Below, piece by piece: positions 25,014-33,560 of a DNA stretch of 64,000 nucleotides (positions are counted from its first letter, which is position 1; each line of letters begins with the position of its first letter). The position numbers and the translations under genes were made by a program. Under the pieces are notes generated by a model. It had not been told where the DNA came from. It saw only the letters and a list, made by a program, of their open reading frames with translations, and made no database searches. Location of the stretch: NCBI RefSeq assembly GCF_020687505.1, contig NZ_JAJEQT010000006.1; one strand, 5' to 3'. This stretch comes from Coprococcus_C hominis (lineage in GTDB: Bacteria > Bacillota > Clostridia > Lachnospirales > Lachnospiraceae).

Positions 25014-25922
25014 ATGAAAAAGGTCGTTCGGTTTATTATCAAATTTGTGAACAAAGCAACCGCAGACAGCGTGCCGGCGTATGCGGCACAGGTTGCTTTC
25101 TTTGTCATGCTTTCTTTTTTTCCGTTTATGATGCTGCTTGTCATGATCGTATCGAAGCTGTCCGTTATGAACACAAATGTACTTGGCTATATTCTGCGTG
25201 TCGTACCGAGCGGACTGGAATCTTATGTGGCGTATATTGTGGATGATGTAGTCAATGCAAATGTGCAGTCGTTTACACTCATTACGGTATTTGTCAGCTT
25301 GTGGTCTGCAGCAAAGGGCATTCAGGCACTCTCGACCGGGTTAAATAAAATTTATGGTGTGGAACAGAACAAAAATTATTTCCTTGTGCGGCTGATCTGT
25401 GCGTTATATACACTGGTGTTTATGGTACTTTGTATCGTCGTGATCGCGATACAGGCATTCGGTTCGCAGATCGCCCATAAGATTATTGACAATTACCCGG
25501 CATTTGCAGATGCAACACTTTTGATTTTGAGCTTGAAGAATGTTGTGACATTTCTTGTTATCTTTGTCTTTTTGCTTCTGATTTATTATCAGCTTCCGAA
25601 CCGGCGCGGACATATGCGGCATGAGTTTACCGGAGCTGTGCTTGCTTCGCTTGCATGGATGCTGATGACGCGGGGATTTTCTGTATATATCAAATATTCG
25701 GCGGATAATTCAAAGATGTATGGCAGTATGACATCTGTCGTATTGATTATCATCTGGCTGTATATCGGTATGCAGATTGTTTTGTATGGTGCAGAAATCA
25801 ATTATTATCTGTCAGATCTGATCTGGAAATACCGGGAAAAATACCACATGAAGAAAAAAGCTAAACGGGAAGAAAAACAAAAAATTAAAAAAAATCAGAA
25901 AGAAAAAGCAGAGATATCTTAA
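25014..25922 (+). CDS. YihY/BrkB-family membrane protein
   Basis: A 302-residue membrane protein of the YihY/virulence factor BrkB (formerly RNase BN) family. Six hydrophobic segments are visible, with the family segments VPAYAAQVAFFVMLSFFPF near the N-terminus, SLWSAAKGIQALSTGLNKIYG in the middle and GSMTSVVLIIIWLYIGMQIVLYGAEINY near the C-terminus. The tail is highly charged (Lys/Glu-rich). The molecular function is unknown; the old ribonuclease annotation is considered wrong. It probably shares a transcript with the SpoIID gene, 15 bases upstream. Confidence 0.92.
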   Translation: MKKVVRFIIKFVNKATADSVPAYAAQVAFFVMLSFFPFMMLLVMIVSKLSVMNTNVLGYILRVVPSGLESYVAYIVDDVVNANVQSFTLITVFVSLWSAAKGIQALSTGLNKIYGVEQNKNYFLVRLICALYTLVFMVLCIVVIAIQAFGSQIAHKIIDNYPAFADATLLILSLKNVVTFLVIFVFLLLIYYQLPNRRGHMRHEFTGAVLASLAWMLMTRGFSVYIKYSADNSKMYGSMTSVVLIIIWLYIGMQIVLYGAEINYYLSDLIWKYREKYHMKKKAKREEKQKIKKNQKEKAEIS

Positions 25923-25932
25923 GGTCAATCGG

Positions 25933-25961
25933 TTGACACTCCCCAAGGGATGTGCGATAAT
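25933..25961 (+). promoter_or_regulatory. Predicted sigma-A promoter for glyA
   Basis: A perfect TTGACA (25933-25938), a 17-bp spacer and GATAAT (25956-25961) lie 37 bp before the glyA start. Confidence 0.85.
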
Positions 25962-25998
25962 CTAACAGATAGAATTATAACAAGATGGAGGGACAAAG

Positions 25999-27234
25999 AT
26001 GTACAGTTTTGATGAAATAGCAAATTTCGATCCAGAGATTGCACAGGCAATGACGGACGAGATCAACAGACAGGATCATAATATTGAGCTGATCGCATCA
26101 GAGAATATCGTATCCAAGGCAGTTATGGCAGCTATGGGAAGTCCGCTTACAAACAAATACGCTGAAGGGTATCCGGGAAAGCGTTATTATGGCGGATGTG
26201 AGTATGTTGATGTAGTGGAAGACCTTGCTAGAGAGCGGGCAAAGAAGTTGTTTGGATGTGAATATGTCAATGTTCAGCCACATTCCGGCGCACAGGCAAA
26301 TATGGCAGTATTCTTCGCTATTTTGCAGCCGGGCGATACATTTATGGGAATGAATCTGGCACACGGTGGACATCTGACACACGGTTCACCGGTCAATATG
26401 TCAGGTAAGTATTTCAATGTCGTACCTTATGGTGTTAATGATGATGGTTTTATTGATTATGATGAGGTACTCCGCATTGCGAAGGAATGCAAGCCGAAGA
26501 TGATCGTAGCCGGTGCATCTGCATATGCGAGAGCAATTGATTTCAAGCGTTTCCGTGAGATTGCGGATGAGGTTGGCGCAGTGCTTATGGTAGACATGGC
26601 ACACATTGCAGGGCTTGTTGCTGCCGGACTTCATGAAAGCCCAATCCCATACGCACACGTAACAACAACCACAACGCACAAGACATTGCGTGGTCCGCGT
26701 GGTGGTATGATTCTTTCCAGCAATGAAGTAAATGAGAAATATAACTTCAATAAGGCAGTGTTCCCAGGTATTCAGGGTGGTCCTCTGATGCACGTGATTG
26801 CAGGTAAGGCTGTCTGCCTGAAGGAAGCACTGACAGATGAATACAAAGAGTATCAGAAGCAGGTTGTGAAGAACGCAGCATGTCTGGCACAGGCACTGAC
26901 TGAGCGTGGATTCAAGATTGTATCTGGCGGTACAGATAATCACCTGATGCTTGTTGACTTACAGAACCTTGACCTGACCGGTAAGGAAGTGGAGAAGCTT
27001 CTCGATTCTGTTCATATCACAGCGAACAAGAACACGGTACCGAACGATCCAAAGTCGCCATTTGTTACAAGTGGTATCCGTCTTGGTACACCGGCTATCA
27101 CAACACGTGGTGCAAAAGAAGATGATATGATTGTGATCGCAGATGCAATCAAGGCTGCAGTCATTGACAAGGATAATGACAAGGCAATGGCACTTGTAAA
27201 GAGCATCACAGACAAGTATCCATTGTATGCATAA
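25999..27234 (+). CDS. glyA: Serine hydroxymethyltransferase
   Basis: A 411-residue cytoplasmic PLP enzyme interconverting serine and glycine with tetrahydrofolate, the main source of one-carbon units. Family landmarks are ELIASENIVSKAVMAAMGS, YAEGYPGKRYYGGCEYVD, QPHSGAQANMAVF, and the PLP Lys in TTTTHKTLRGPRGG. Length matches bacterial SHMT. It has a near-consensus promoter and a GGAGG site. No glycine riboswitch precedes it. Confidence 0.97.
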   Translation: MYSFDEIANFDPEIAQAMTDEINRQDHNIELIASENIVSKAVMAAMGSPLTNKYAEGYPGKRYYGGCEYVDVVEDLARERAKKLFGCEYVNVQPHSGAQANMAVFFAILQPGDTFMGMNLAHGGHLTHGSPVNMSGKYFNVVPYGVNDDGFIDYDEVLRIAKECKPKMIVAGASAYARAIDFKRFREIADEVGAVLMVDMAHIAGLVAAGLHESPIPYAHVTTTTTHKTLRGPRGGMILSSNEVNEKYNFNKAVFPGIQGGPLMHVIAGKAVCLKEALTDEYKEYQKQVVKNAACLAQALTERGFKIVSGGTDNHLMLVDLQNLDLTGKEVEKLLDSVHITANKNTVPNDPKSPFVTSGIRLGTPAITTRGAKEDDMIVIADAIKAAVIDKDNDKAMALVKSITDKYPLYA

Positions 27235-27292
27235 TACGCATAATACGCATAAAGAACGAGATCAAATCGTATACTAAGTAAAATCAAATGCA

Positions 27293-27347
27293 AAACCGGG
27301 GGCTGCGCGAGAGGGAATCCGTTCCCTTGACATGTGGCTTCCGGTTT
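27293..27347 (+). terminator. Hairpin after glyA, probable terminator
   Basis: AAACCGG (27293-27299) pairs with CCGGTTT (27341-27347). The stem extends inward through GU pairs and holds a second hairpin, GGGAA-TCCG-TTCCC (27313-27326). The U tail is short and interrupted, so termination is likely but not certain. A small repeat of ATACGCATA units (27232-27252) precedes it. Confidence 0.55.
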
Positions 27348-27448
27348 ATTATGTCTTAAGAAATATCTTAATAATACAGAAAGAAATAGCTTGCTCATGG
27401 TTGTATGAGATTTATAGATAAGTACGCTTGAATAACGGAGAATGATAT

Positions 27449-29344
27449 ATGGAAAATCAGCAGAAAAATTCCGCCCCGGAGAACAATTCGGACAACCGGA
27501 ATTCGAATAATAATAAGAAAAAGCCATCCAAGACGGTGGTGATATGGATCGTATCCATTCTATTGACATTTATGATCTGGCAGGGAATTACGGCGATACA
27601 GCAGTCCAAACAGGAGAAGATCACGTATGACACGTTCCTGCAGATGCTTGATGATAAATTAGTTACCGATGTGAAGCTCTACAATGACCGGATCAGCTTC
27701 ACGCCGATCTCGAAGGAGACGGGTGCGGAGATGGACAAGACGTATTATGTGATCCGCATCAGTGATTACAAGATCGTGGACCGTCTGCAGAAGGCGGGTG
27801 TGCAGTTTGAGGAAATGGATGAAGGGAAAAATGCAGTCGTTTCGACGATTCTCTCGTATGTGGTAATGATCGGTGCCTTCTATCTGCTGATGTCGTTACT
27901 GATGCGGAATATGTCCAAATCCGGCGGCATCGGAAAAAGCAATGCGAAGATGTATGTGGAGAAGAAAACCGGTGTGACATTCGCGGATGTTGCAGGTCAG
28001 GAGGAGGCAAAGGAATCCCTCTGCGAGATGGTAGATTTCTTAGATCAGCCGGACCGATACTTAAAGATCGGTGCGAAGCTGCCGAAGGGTGCCCTGCTTG
28101 TAGGACCTCCGGGAACCGGTAAGACACTGCTTGCCAAGGCGGTTGCCGGCGAGGCGAATGTTCCGTTCTTTTCGCTGTCCGGTTCGGAGTTCGTGGAGAT
28201 GTTCGTCGGTGTCGGTGCGAGCCGTGTGCGTGATCTGTTCCGCAAGGCGAACAATATGGCACCATGTATCATATTTATTGATGAGATCGATGCGATCGGA
28301 GGAAAGCGTGACACGCGTCATGGCGGTGGCGATTCCGAGCGGGAACAGACCTTGAATCAGCTCTTATCGGAGATGGATGGTTTCGACAGCTCGAAGGGAA
28401 TTATCGTGCTTGCAGCGACAAACCGCCCGGAGGTGCTTGACAAAGCATTGCTTCGTCCGGGACGGTTCGACCGGAGAATCATCGTGTCAAAGCCGGATAT
28501 GCAGGGACGTATCGATACACTCAAAGTACATTCGAAGAATGTGAAGATGGATGAGACGGTAGATTTCAAGGAACTTGCACTTGCCACATCCGGGGCTGTC
28601 GGTGCAGACCTTGCGAATATCATCAATGAGGCGGCGTTAATGGCAGTCCGCAACAAGCGGGATTATGTATCCCAGAAGGATCTGATCGCTTCGGTGGAAG
28701 TTGTATTCGCCGGAAAAGAGAAGAAAGAGAAGCTGCTCTCACCAAGAGAGAAGAAGATCGTTGCCTACCATGAGGTTGGACACGCGCTTGTTGCTGCATT
28801 GCAGAAGAACACACTTCCGATCCAGCGTATCACGATCGTACCGCGTACATCCGGAGCGCTTGGCTATGTATGGCAGGTGCCGGAGGAAGAGAAGCAGTTA
28901 CAGACGAAGAAAGAAATGGAAGAGGATATCGTGACATTTCTGGCGGGGCGTGCCGCGGAGGAGCTGAAGTTCGATTCCGTTACGAATGGTGCCTCCAATG
29001 ATATTGAGAAAGCGACGAGCCTGGCGCGGACGATGATCACGATGTACGGTATGTCCGAGAAGTTCGGCATGGTGCAGCTCGAAGGCGTAACCGGAGAATA
29101 CTTGGATAACCGCCGCGTATTAAATTGTTCTTCTGAGACAGAGACGAAGGTCGATACCGAAGTCAAGAACATGATGAAAGCAAGCTACGAGAAGGCATAC
29201 AAGTTACTTAAAAAGAATATGCCGACACTCGATGCGATCGCACAGGTACTCTACGAGAAGGAGAACCTGAGCGGTAAAGAATTCATGGAATTATACGAGA
29301 AATACCAGAATGTAAAGCTTACGGAAGCGGAGAAGGTACAGTAG
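27449..29344 (+). CDS. ftsH: ATP-dependent zinc metalloprotease FtsH
   Basis: A 631-residue membrane AAA+ protease that degrades membrane and regulatory proteins. Two membrane helices (about 28-48 and 130-150) flank a small extracytoplasmic domain. The AAA module has Walker A GPPGTGKT, the pore loop FVGVGASRVRDLF, Walker B IIFIDEID and the SRH region RPGRFDR. The zinc site HEVGH lies near residue 445 with the usual downstream Asp region. Length matches the family. The N-terminus is rich in Asn/Lys. The next gene starts 10 bases after the stop. Confidence 0.97.
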   Translation: MENQQKNSAPENNSDNRNSNNNKKKPSKTVVIWIVSILLTFMIWQGITAIQQSKQEKITYDTFLQMLDDKLVTDVKLYNDRISFTPISKETGAEMDKTYYVIRISDYKIVDRLQKAGVQFEEMDEGKNAVVSTILSYVVMIGAFYLLMSLLMRNMSKSGGIGKSNAKMYVEKKTGVTFADVAGQEEAKESLCEMVDFLDQPDRYLKIGAKLPKGALLVGPPGTGKTLLAKAVAGEANVPFFSLSGSEFVEMFVGVGASRVRDLFRKANNMAPCIIFIDEIDAIGGKRDTRHGGGDSEREQTLNQLLSEMDGFDSSKGIIVLAATNRPEVLDKALLRPGRFDRRIIVSKPDMQGRIDTLKVHSKNVKMDETVDFKELALATSGAVGADLANIINEAALMAVRNKRDYVSQKDLIASVEVVFAGKEKKEKLLSPREKKIVAYHEVGHALVAALQKNTLPIQRITIVPRTSGALGYVWQVPEEEKQLQTKKEMEEDIVTFLAGRAAEELKFDSVTNGASNDIEKATSLARTMITMYGMSEKFGMVQLEGVTGEYLDNRRVLNCSSETETKVDTEVKNMMKASYEKAYKLLKKNMPTLDAIAQVLYEKENLSGKEFMELYEKYQNVKLTEAEKVQ

Positions 29345-29354
29345 GGAGAAAATT

Positions 29355-29954
29355 ATGGAATACAATTTCTTTGCGACGGTGGCGCGCATGAAATATATTG
29401 AGCGCTGGGCGCTCATGCGGAACACATACCCGGAGACATTGTCGGAACACAGCCTGGAGGTAAGCATGCTTGCGCATGCGCTCTGCGTGATCGGAAATGT
29501 GCGGTATGGCAAGCATTTAGATGCCGACAAGGCGGCAGTGATCGGACTGTATCACGACGCGTCCGAGATCATCACCGGAGATATGCCAACACCGATCAAA
29601 TATTACAATAACCGGATGAAGGATCTCTTTCATTCTATCGAGGATGAAGCGTGCGAGAAGCTGATCGGACAGCTTCCGGAAGATCTGCAGACATATTACC
29701 GGGACTACTTCTTCAAGCAGGGCGATGATACGGAAGAGACGAAGTATCTCTGGAAGCTCGTAAAGGCTGCAGATAAGCTCTCCGCACTCATCAAGTGCAT
29801 GGAAGAAGAAAAAACCGGCAACCGCGAATTCGTCAAGGCGAAGGAAAGCACGGAGCAGATGGTGCAGGAGCTATCAAAGAGCTACCCGGAAGTAAAGGAC
29901 TTCGTTCAGGAATTCCTGCCAGCCTATGCGAAGACACTCGATGAGTTAAGTTAG
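29355..29954 (+). CDS. yfbR: HD-domain 5'-deoxynucleotidase, YfbR-like
   Basis: A 199-residue HD phosphohydrolase. The metal-binding His and HD residues are in EHSLEVSMLAHAL and GLYHDASEIITGDMPTPIKY, the latter a signature of the YfbR/YGK1 group. These enzymes remove the 5' phosphate from dNMPs in nucleotide salvage. It follows ftsH by 10 bases. Its last 4 bases overlap the end of the convergent agrC-like gene, and no terminator is visible between them. Confidence 0.9.
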   Translation: MEYNFFATVARMKYIERWALMRNTYPETLSEHSLEVSMLAHALCVIGNVRYGKHLDADKAAVIGLYHDASEIITGDMPTPIKYYNNRMKDLFHSIEDEACEKLIGQLPEDLQTYYRDYFFKQGDDTEETKYLWKLVKAADKLSALIKCMEEEKTGNREFVKAKESTEQMVQELSKSYPEVKDFVQEFLPAYAKTLDELS

Positions 29955-31276
29955 AGCATAATGCGTTTGCTTTTTTCGATAATTGGAATCATCAAGTCCA
30001 TATAGAAGAGGGTTTCAACGCTGTAAGTGAAGAAACCATGATATTTTTCTGCTGTATTCCGGATATTGGTGAGACCATATCCGTGATAGAGGGAATTTTG
30101 CCGGTTGGCATGTATGTGCTCCAGGGATGTTCCCTCTGCGGTTGTGTTCTCGCAGTGAATCGTGAATTTATCATTTTCGGTAGTCGCAATCGCGATGTGG
30201 ATAAAATTCTCACTGGAAGGATTGGCAATACATGCTTTCAGACAGTTATCAAGCATATTGCCGAGAATCACGCATAAATCATAATCATTGACCGGAATCC
30301 GGTTATACGTTACCCCAAGCTTAGCAACAAATTGAATATGATTTTTCGCTGCAAGTGTATCATAGTTTGTCAGGAAAGAATCAATGACCAGATTGCCGGT
30401 ATTGTATTTGGAATAAGTGGATTCGATATCCCTGACTGCCTCACTGGTGAAGGTTTTCAGTTTATCGTATTCCTTGTTGTCGACATATTCGTTGATACAG
30501 AAATACTGCTTTTTGAGGTCGTGGATGATCCGGCGGCTTTGCCGATAGGATTCACTGAGCTGTTCGTATTTTTCTTTCTGAAAGCGAATCTGATCTTCCA
30601 TCTGGGCGTTTGTGTATTTTAATGTGGTCGATGCATATTCTTTCTGGATCAGAATATAGTTTATGATATTTAACAACACCAGACAGAAAATCAAAAGCTC
30701 ATAGAAAAGTATGTTATCAATCAGAAACAGATGTTGAAGCGGCAGGCATACATAAATGATGATGGATATGATTGGTGTAGATAAAATCAAAAACTTGTAT
30801 TCCAGAGAGTGCGCAGGTGTCTGCTTCCGAAACAATAATGACATGAGCAGGCAGAGTATGAACAGGACGACCTTGGAACCGATATTCATAACACTGTATA
30901 AAAAAGCAGTGTCATTTTCTGCATAGAAGTCAGGATTTAGTTTTGTAAACAGGAAAGTAAAGATGGCTTCTCCAAGTGATGCAAGGATCTGGAACAGCAG
31001 TACCACATATAGCTTTGCTTTCAGACTGCTTGTGAAAAATAAGCAGAGGATAAACGTTGTACCCAGACTGATAAGCGTTGCGGTAATTTCTGATTGTATG
31101 GTAGGGAAATGGCTGTTTAATACTTCACATCCATACAGACAGCATTCGCAACCGACAAGGACACAAAGATATAGTGGGGCATAACGTTTCTTGAAATGAT
31201 GTAATGTGTTCATCAGAAATGTAGTTAAGATGAACATATCAAAAAGATATGTAAGTATCGTAAGTGCGTACTGCAT
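29951..31276 (-). CDS. AgrC-like sensor histidine kinase (GHKL type)
   Basis: A 441-residue kinase with six or so N-terminal membrane helices (to about residue 200), the receptor part for a peptide pheromone in AgrC proteins. A coiled segment and the DHp region with SRRIIHDLKKQY (phosphoacceptor His) follow, then a GHKL ATPase domain with N box GNMLDNCLKAC and GYGLTNIRN. The start at 31276 follows AAGGAG. It is the third gene of a leftward agrB-agrA-agrC run, each separated by 0-1 bases. It likely senses the peptide made from the agrD at 32854-33015. Confidence 0.88.
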   Translation of the reverse strand: MQYALTILTYLFDMFILTTFLMNTLHHFKKRYAPLYLCVLVGCECCLYGCEVLNSHFPTIQSEITATLISLGTTFILCLFFTSSLKAKLYVVLLFQILASLGEAIFTFLFTKLNPDFYAENDTAFLYSVMNIGSKVVLFILCLLMSLLFRKQTPAHSLEYKFLILSTPIISIIIYVCLPLQHLFLIDNILFYELLIFCLVLLNIINYILIQKEYASTTLKYTNAQMEDQIRFQKEKYEQLSESYRQSRRIIHDLKKQYFCINEYVDNKEYDKLKTFTSEAVRDIESTYSKYNTGNLVIDSFLTNYDTLAAKNHIQFVAKLGVTYNRIPVNDYDLCVILGNMLDNCLKACIANPSSENFIHIAIATTENDKFTIHCENTTAEGTSLEHIHANRQNSLYHGYGLTNIRNTAEKYHGFFTYSVETLFYMDLMIPIIEKSKRIML

Positions 31277-31277
31277 A

Positions 31278-32042
31278 TTAGACTCCTTGGTGTGTATAAA
31301 AATCCGAGTGCATGGCAACCACCTGATTCAGATAGCGGTCCGTGATCAGTTTCCGGTTCCGCCTGCTCATGGAGACGGTGGCACCGTTGTCAAAAATAAT
31401 CGAGCAATCCTTCAGATAGTGAATATGGGAAAGATTGACAAGAACTGTGCGGGAACACATCATAAACATCGTTTCATCCAGCATGGAACTCCAGGTAGTG
31501 ATTGTCCCTTTCGCAGGAATCGTATCCTCCCGCATATGAAAGCATAATTCTTTGGACTTCGCATTTTTCACTTTGATGTAATAGACATCTTTTAAGTTCA
31601 ATGTATATTCCCGGTCATAGCCATCTACAACGGAAATCAACGATAGATTTTTCGTGTACTCTTCGAGGATATCTGATATCAGCTGCTTCATCTCGACTTC
31701 CTGGACTGGCTTTTGAAGGAAGTGGTAGGGGTGGACGGCGAAGCTGTCCTGCATATATTTTGGATAGTTGCTGACAAAGACAATCATTACATGATGGTCG
31801 AAATTTCTCTTGATTACATCTGCAAGCGTGATTCCGCTTCCATCCGGCATCTCGATATCCAGAAAGAGCAACTGATAGGGCGCTCCTGTGGATTCCCGGT
31901 AGCGAGTCAGAAGTGCCTGTGCACTTGTATAAGTATCAATGTGCAGATCAATATTGAATTGGAAAGAGCATATATCTAAAAGATGACATAATGGCTCGAA
32001 TTCTTTTGCTTCATCATCGCAGATGGCTATATTCAGTGTCAT
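31278..32042 (-). CDS. LytTR-family response regulator, AgrA-like
   Basis: A 254-residue response regulator. The receiver domain has the acidic pair CDDE at residues 8-11, phosphoacceptor Asp62 in LLFLDIEMP and Lys111 in HFLQKP. A LytTR DNA-binding domain (about 140-240) follows. LytTR regulators such as AgrA activate promoters with paired boxes near the -35. The intergenic palindrome at 32713-32772 carries a perfect LytTR-consensus match at each outer end, so autoregulation and activation of the divergent agrD operon are likely. Confidence 0.9.
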   Translation of the reverse strand: MTLNIAICDDEAKEFEPLCHLLDICSFQFNIDLHIDTYTSAQALLTRYRESTGAPYQLLFLDIEMPDGSGITLADVIKRNFDHHVMIVFVSNYPKYMQDSFAVHPYHFLQKPVQEVEMKQLISDILEEYTKNLSLISVVDGYDREYTLNLKDVYYIKVKNAKSKELCFHMREDTIPAKGTITTWSSMLDETMFMMCSRTVLVNLSHIHYLKDCSIIFDNGATVSMSRRNRKLITDRYLNQVVAMHSDFYTHQGV

Positions 32043-32651
32043 TTATTTTTTTTCCCCCTTTGAAACATGTAATGTCCTATGATTCAAGCAACGTGCGATA
32101 CATTGATTGATAAGAACGATGCACAAGCAAATCAATATCATATGATAATAGAGTTGCTGTTTCCATGATAGCATGAGGACTGCAAATGCGTAAATAAAGA
32201 ATAACAGAAAGAACAATATTTTTTTGATTTTTGTTCTTTCGGCAGTGGTGTAGTGCTTGTGTGCATTTCCAACTGGAGCCAGCCCCCAGATTATAAGAGT
32301 AAGCAGGCTGATAAGAAGAATATAGAGTCCAGGCATAATCAAATATGGTAACCGAGATAAAAATAGAGTCAGAAAATAAATGGAATAAGAAAGCAGGAAG
32401 CAGGAGTAAGGACTTTTTGCATGGGCACCGCCTGCCAGCATGAGTATTGGAACCAGGATAATAATATATACAAGCGATGGGAGAAAAAAATCGAGGAGTC
32501 CCCCAATCAATAGCAGACTGCAATTAAACAAAATCAGATCCAGCGCAAAATCAAGGCAATAGAAATAAATGTCTTTCTTTTGAGATTCTATAATTTCGTT
32601 TGTCACAAGTATATCGGTTATCTTCTTACTTATTTTTTTAGAGAGTATCAT
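32043..32651 (-). CDS. agrB: AgrB-like peptide-processing membrane protease
   Basis: A 202-residue membrane cysteine protease that cuts the C-terminal tail of the AgrD precursor and forms the thiolactone ring of the signalling peptide. His77 (in GGAHAKSPYSC) and Cys84 fall at the same positions as the catalytic pair of Staphylococcus aureus AgrB. Four or more membrane helices follow. The start at 32651 is preferred to one 99 bases upstream because AAAGGAT lies at the right distance, and because the longer frame would cover the promoter and palindrome. Its substrate AgrD is encoded on the opposite strand across that palindrome. Confidence 0.88.
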   Translation of the reverse strand: MILSKKISKKITDILVTNEIIESQKKDIYFYCLDFALDLILFNCSLLLIGGLLDFFLPSLVYIIILVPILMLAGGAHAKSPYSCFLLSYSIYFLTLFLSRLPYLIMPGLYILLISLLTLIIWGLAPVGNAHKHYTTAERTKIKKILFFLLFFIYAFAVLMLSWKQQLYYHMILICLCIVLINQCIARCLNHRTLHVSKGEKK

Positions 32652-32712
32652 TTCATTTATCCTTTCATTTTTTACAGTATAGCAGAGAACGTCGGACAGA
32701 TAGAAAAAGGGA

Positions 32713-32772
32713 TACGAACGGTCAAAAATAAGGGATGAACGAACATTCATCCCTTATTTTTGACCGTTCGTA
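32713..32772. repeat. Perfect 27-bp inverted repeat in the agr divergent promoter
   Basis: The arms 32713-32739 and 32746-32772 are exact reverse complements of each other across a 6-base centre. Each outer end carries ACCGTTCGT, reading outward (plus strand 32763-32771), which fits the LytTR consensus [TA][AC][CA]GTTN[AG][TG]. The inner part, with GGGATGAA and TTCATCCC flanked by A and T tracts, would also form a terminator-like hairpin in RNA. It lies between agrB (leftward) and agrD (rightward). Confidence 0.9.
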
Positions 32773-32782
32773 GCAGATTTCA

Positions 32783-32810
32783 ACAGGAAATCATAAAAGC
32801 ATGTTATAGT
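32783..32810 (+). promoter_or_regulatory. Predicted activator-dependent promoter of agrD
   Basis: TATAGT (32805-32810) is a good -10 but no -35 element matches. A second, imperfect LytTR-like box (ACAGGAAAT, 32783-32791) covers the -35 position, one AgrA-like spacing downstream of the perfect box in the palindrome. This is the usual layout of an AgrA-dependent promoter. Confidence 0.5.
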
Positions 32811-32853
32811 GCGATTACCATATTGATGGAAGACAGAAGAGAAGGAGGAACTT

Positions 32854-33015
32854 ATGAAAACAAAGGTTAAGAAGTGGCTTGTGAAACATGGAAATGCCAT
32901 ATGTGCAGTTGCGGTTTCACTGGCATCACTATCATCCCTTTGCTGCCGGGGATGTTGGTATCAACCAGAGGAACCGGAAGGGTTGAAGGAGTTTGCAAAA
33001 AATCATATGGAGTAG
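32854..33015 (+). CDS. agrD: AgrD-like autoinducing-peptide precursor
   Basis: A 53-residue precursor with an AGGAGG site just upstream. The N-terminus is basic and amphipathic (MKTKVKKWLVK), followed by a hydrophobic stretch, a Cys-rich core LCCRGCW and the acidic tail YQPEEPEGLKEF. The tail matches the QPEEPxxL tail of Clostridium perfringens AgrD. By alignment with that protein and S. aureus AgrD, AgrB would cut between Trp35 and Tyr36, and Cys31 would close a five-residue thiolactone, CRGCW. It is divergent from agrB and leads the operon of the secreted protein and ABC transporter. Confidence 0.85.
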   Translation: MKTKVKKWLVKHGNAICAVAVSLASLSSLCCRGCWYQPEEPEGLKEFAKNHME

Positions 33016-33034
33016 AGATGGGAGGAAGAAGCTT

Positions 33035-33493
33035 ATGAGAAAAGGAAAAATAAAAAATTCAATTGTAACAATAGCGATGGCAATGATGCTGTCTGTAACA
33101 GCCGTAGTGGGATTTGGAACGAATGCAAAAGCAGCGGCAGGTAATACAGGTAATAAACAGTATTCGTATAGTAATATAGATCCTATAGGAAGTTGTGAAT
33201 GGAGAACTAAAAATAATGCTACTAAAGTTTATGTATATCCAACTGCAGGACCTAAGATATATTATGAGGCTAATGGAAGAAAAAAGAACAGCATTACAGG
33301 TCAGTATGAAAAATTTGCAGGGTCATATTCCTATGCAATTCCAACAGGAACACAGGGAAGCATTACAAATTGGATAAATGAAAAGGGAGGGACAGAGGCC
33401 AGATTGGTAATGTCAAGAATTTCATATTCGCGACTTGACACTAGTGGAGTATGGAGCCCGGATTCAACAAGGAATTACACTATTTTTGGCTAG
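33035..33493 (+). CDS. Small secreted protein of the agr-linked operon
   Basis: A 152-residue precursor with a clear Sec signal peptide: basic start, hydrophobic core to about residue 25, and cleavage at AKA-A near residue 31. The mature part of about 120 residues is rich in Tyr, Ser, Thr, Asn and Lys, has one Cys, and ends in SGVWSPDSTRNYTIFG. I do not recognise the family with confidence; the end is faintly reminiscent of DUF2712 or lactococcin-972-like secreted proteins. The start follows GGGAGG 19 bases after agrD, so it is co-transcribed and probably quorum controlled. It could be a toxin, bacteriocin or surface factor. Confidence 0.75.
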   Translation: MRKGKIKNSIVTIAMAMMLSVTAVVGFGTNAKAAAGNTGNKQYSYSNIDPIGSCEWRTKNNATKVYVYPTAGPKIYYEANGRKKNSITGQYEKFAGSYSYAIPTGTQGSITNWINEKGGTEARLVMSRISYSRLDTSGVWSPDSTRNYTIFG

Positions 33494-33560
33494 AAGAAAG
33501 ATAGAAAATAGGGGGAAACTAGGTGAATTGTTTCCTCCTATAAAAGGAATGTGAGGAAGT

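Noticed and set aside
25923..25998. Glycine riboswitch before glyA
   Set aside because: Only 76 bases lie between the genes and a near-consensus promoter occupies the middle, leaving no room for an aptamer.
27232..27252. CRISPR-like or other significant repeat after glyA
   Set aside because: Only two or three adjacent 9-10-base units are present; it is a minor local duplication.
32740..32760. Inner part of the agr palindrome as a simple intrinsic terminator
   Set aside because: Both flanking genes are transcribed away from it, so a terminator there would serve no upstream gene. The perfect symmetry extends well beyond a terminator stem.
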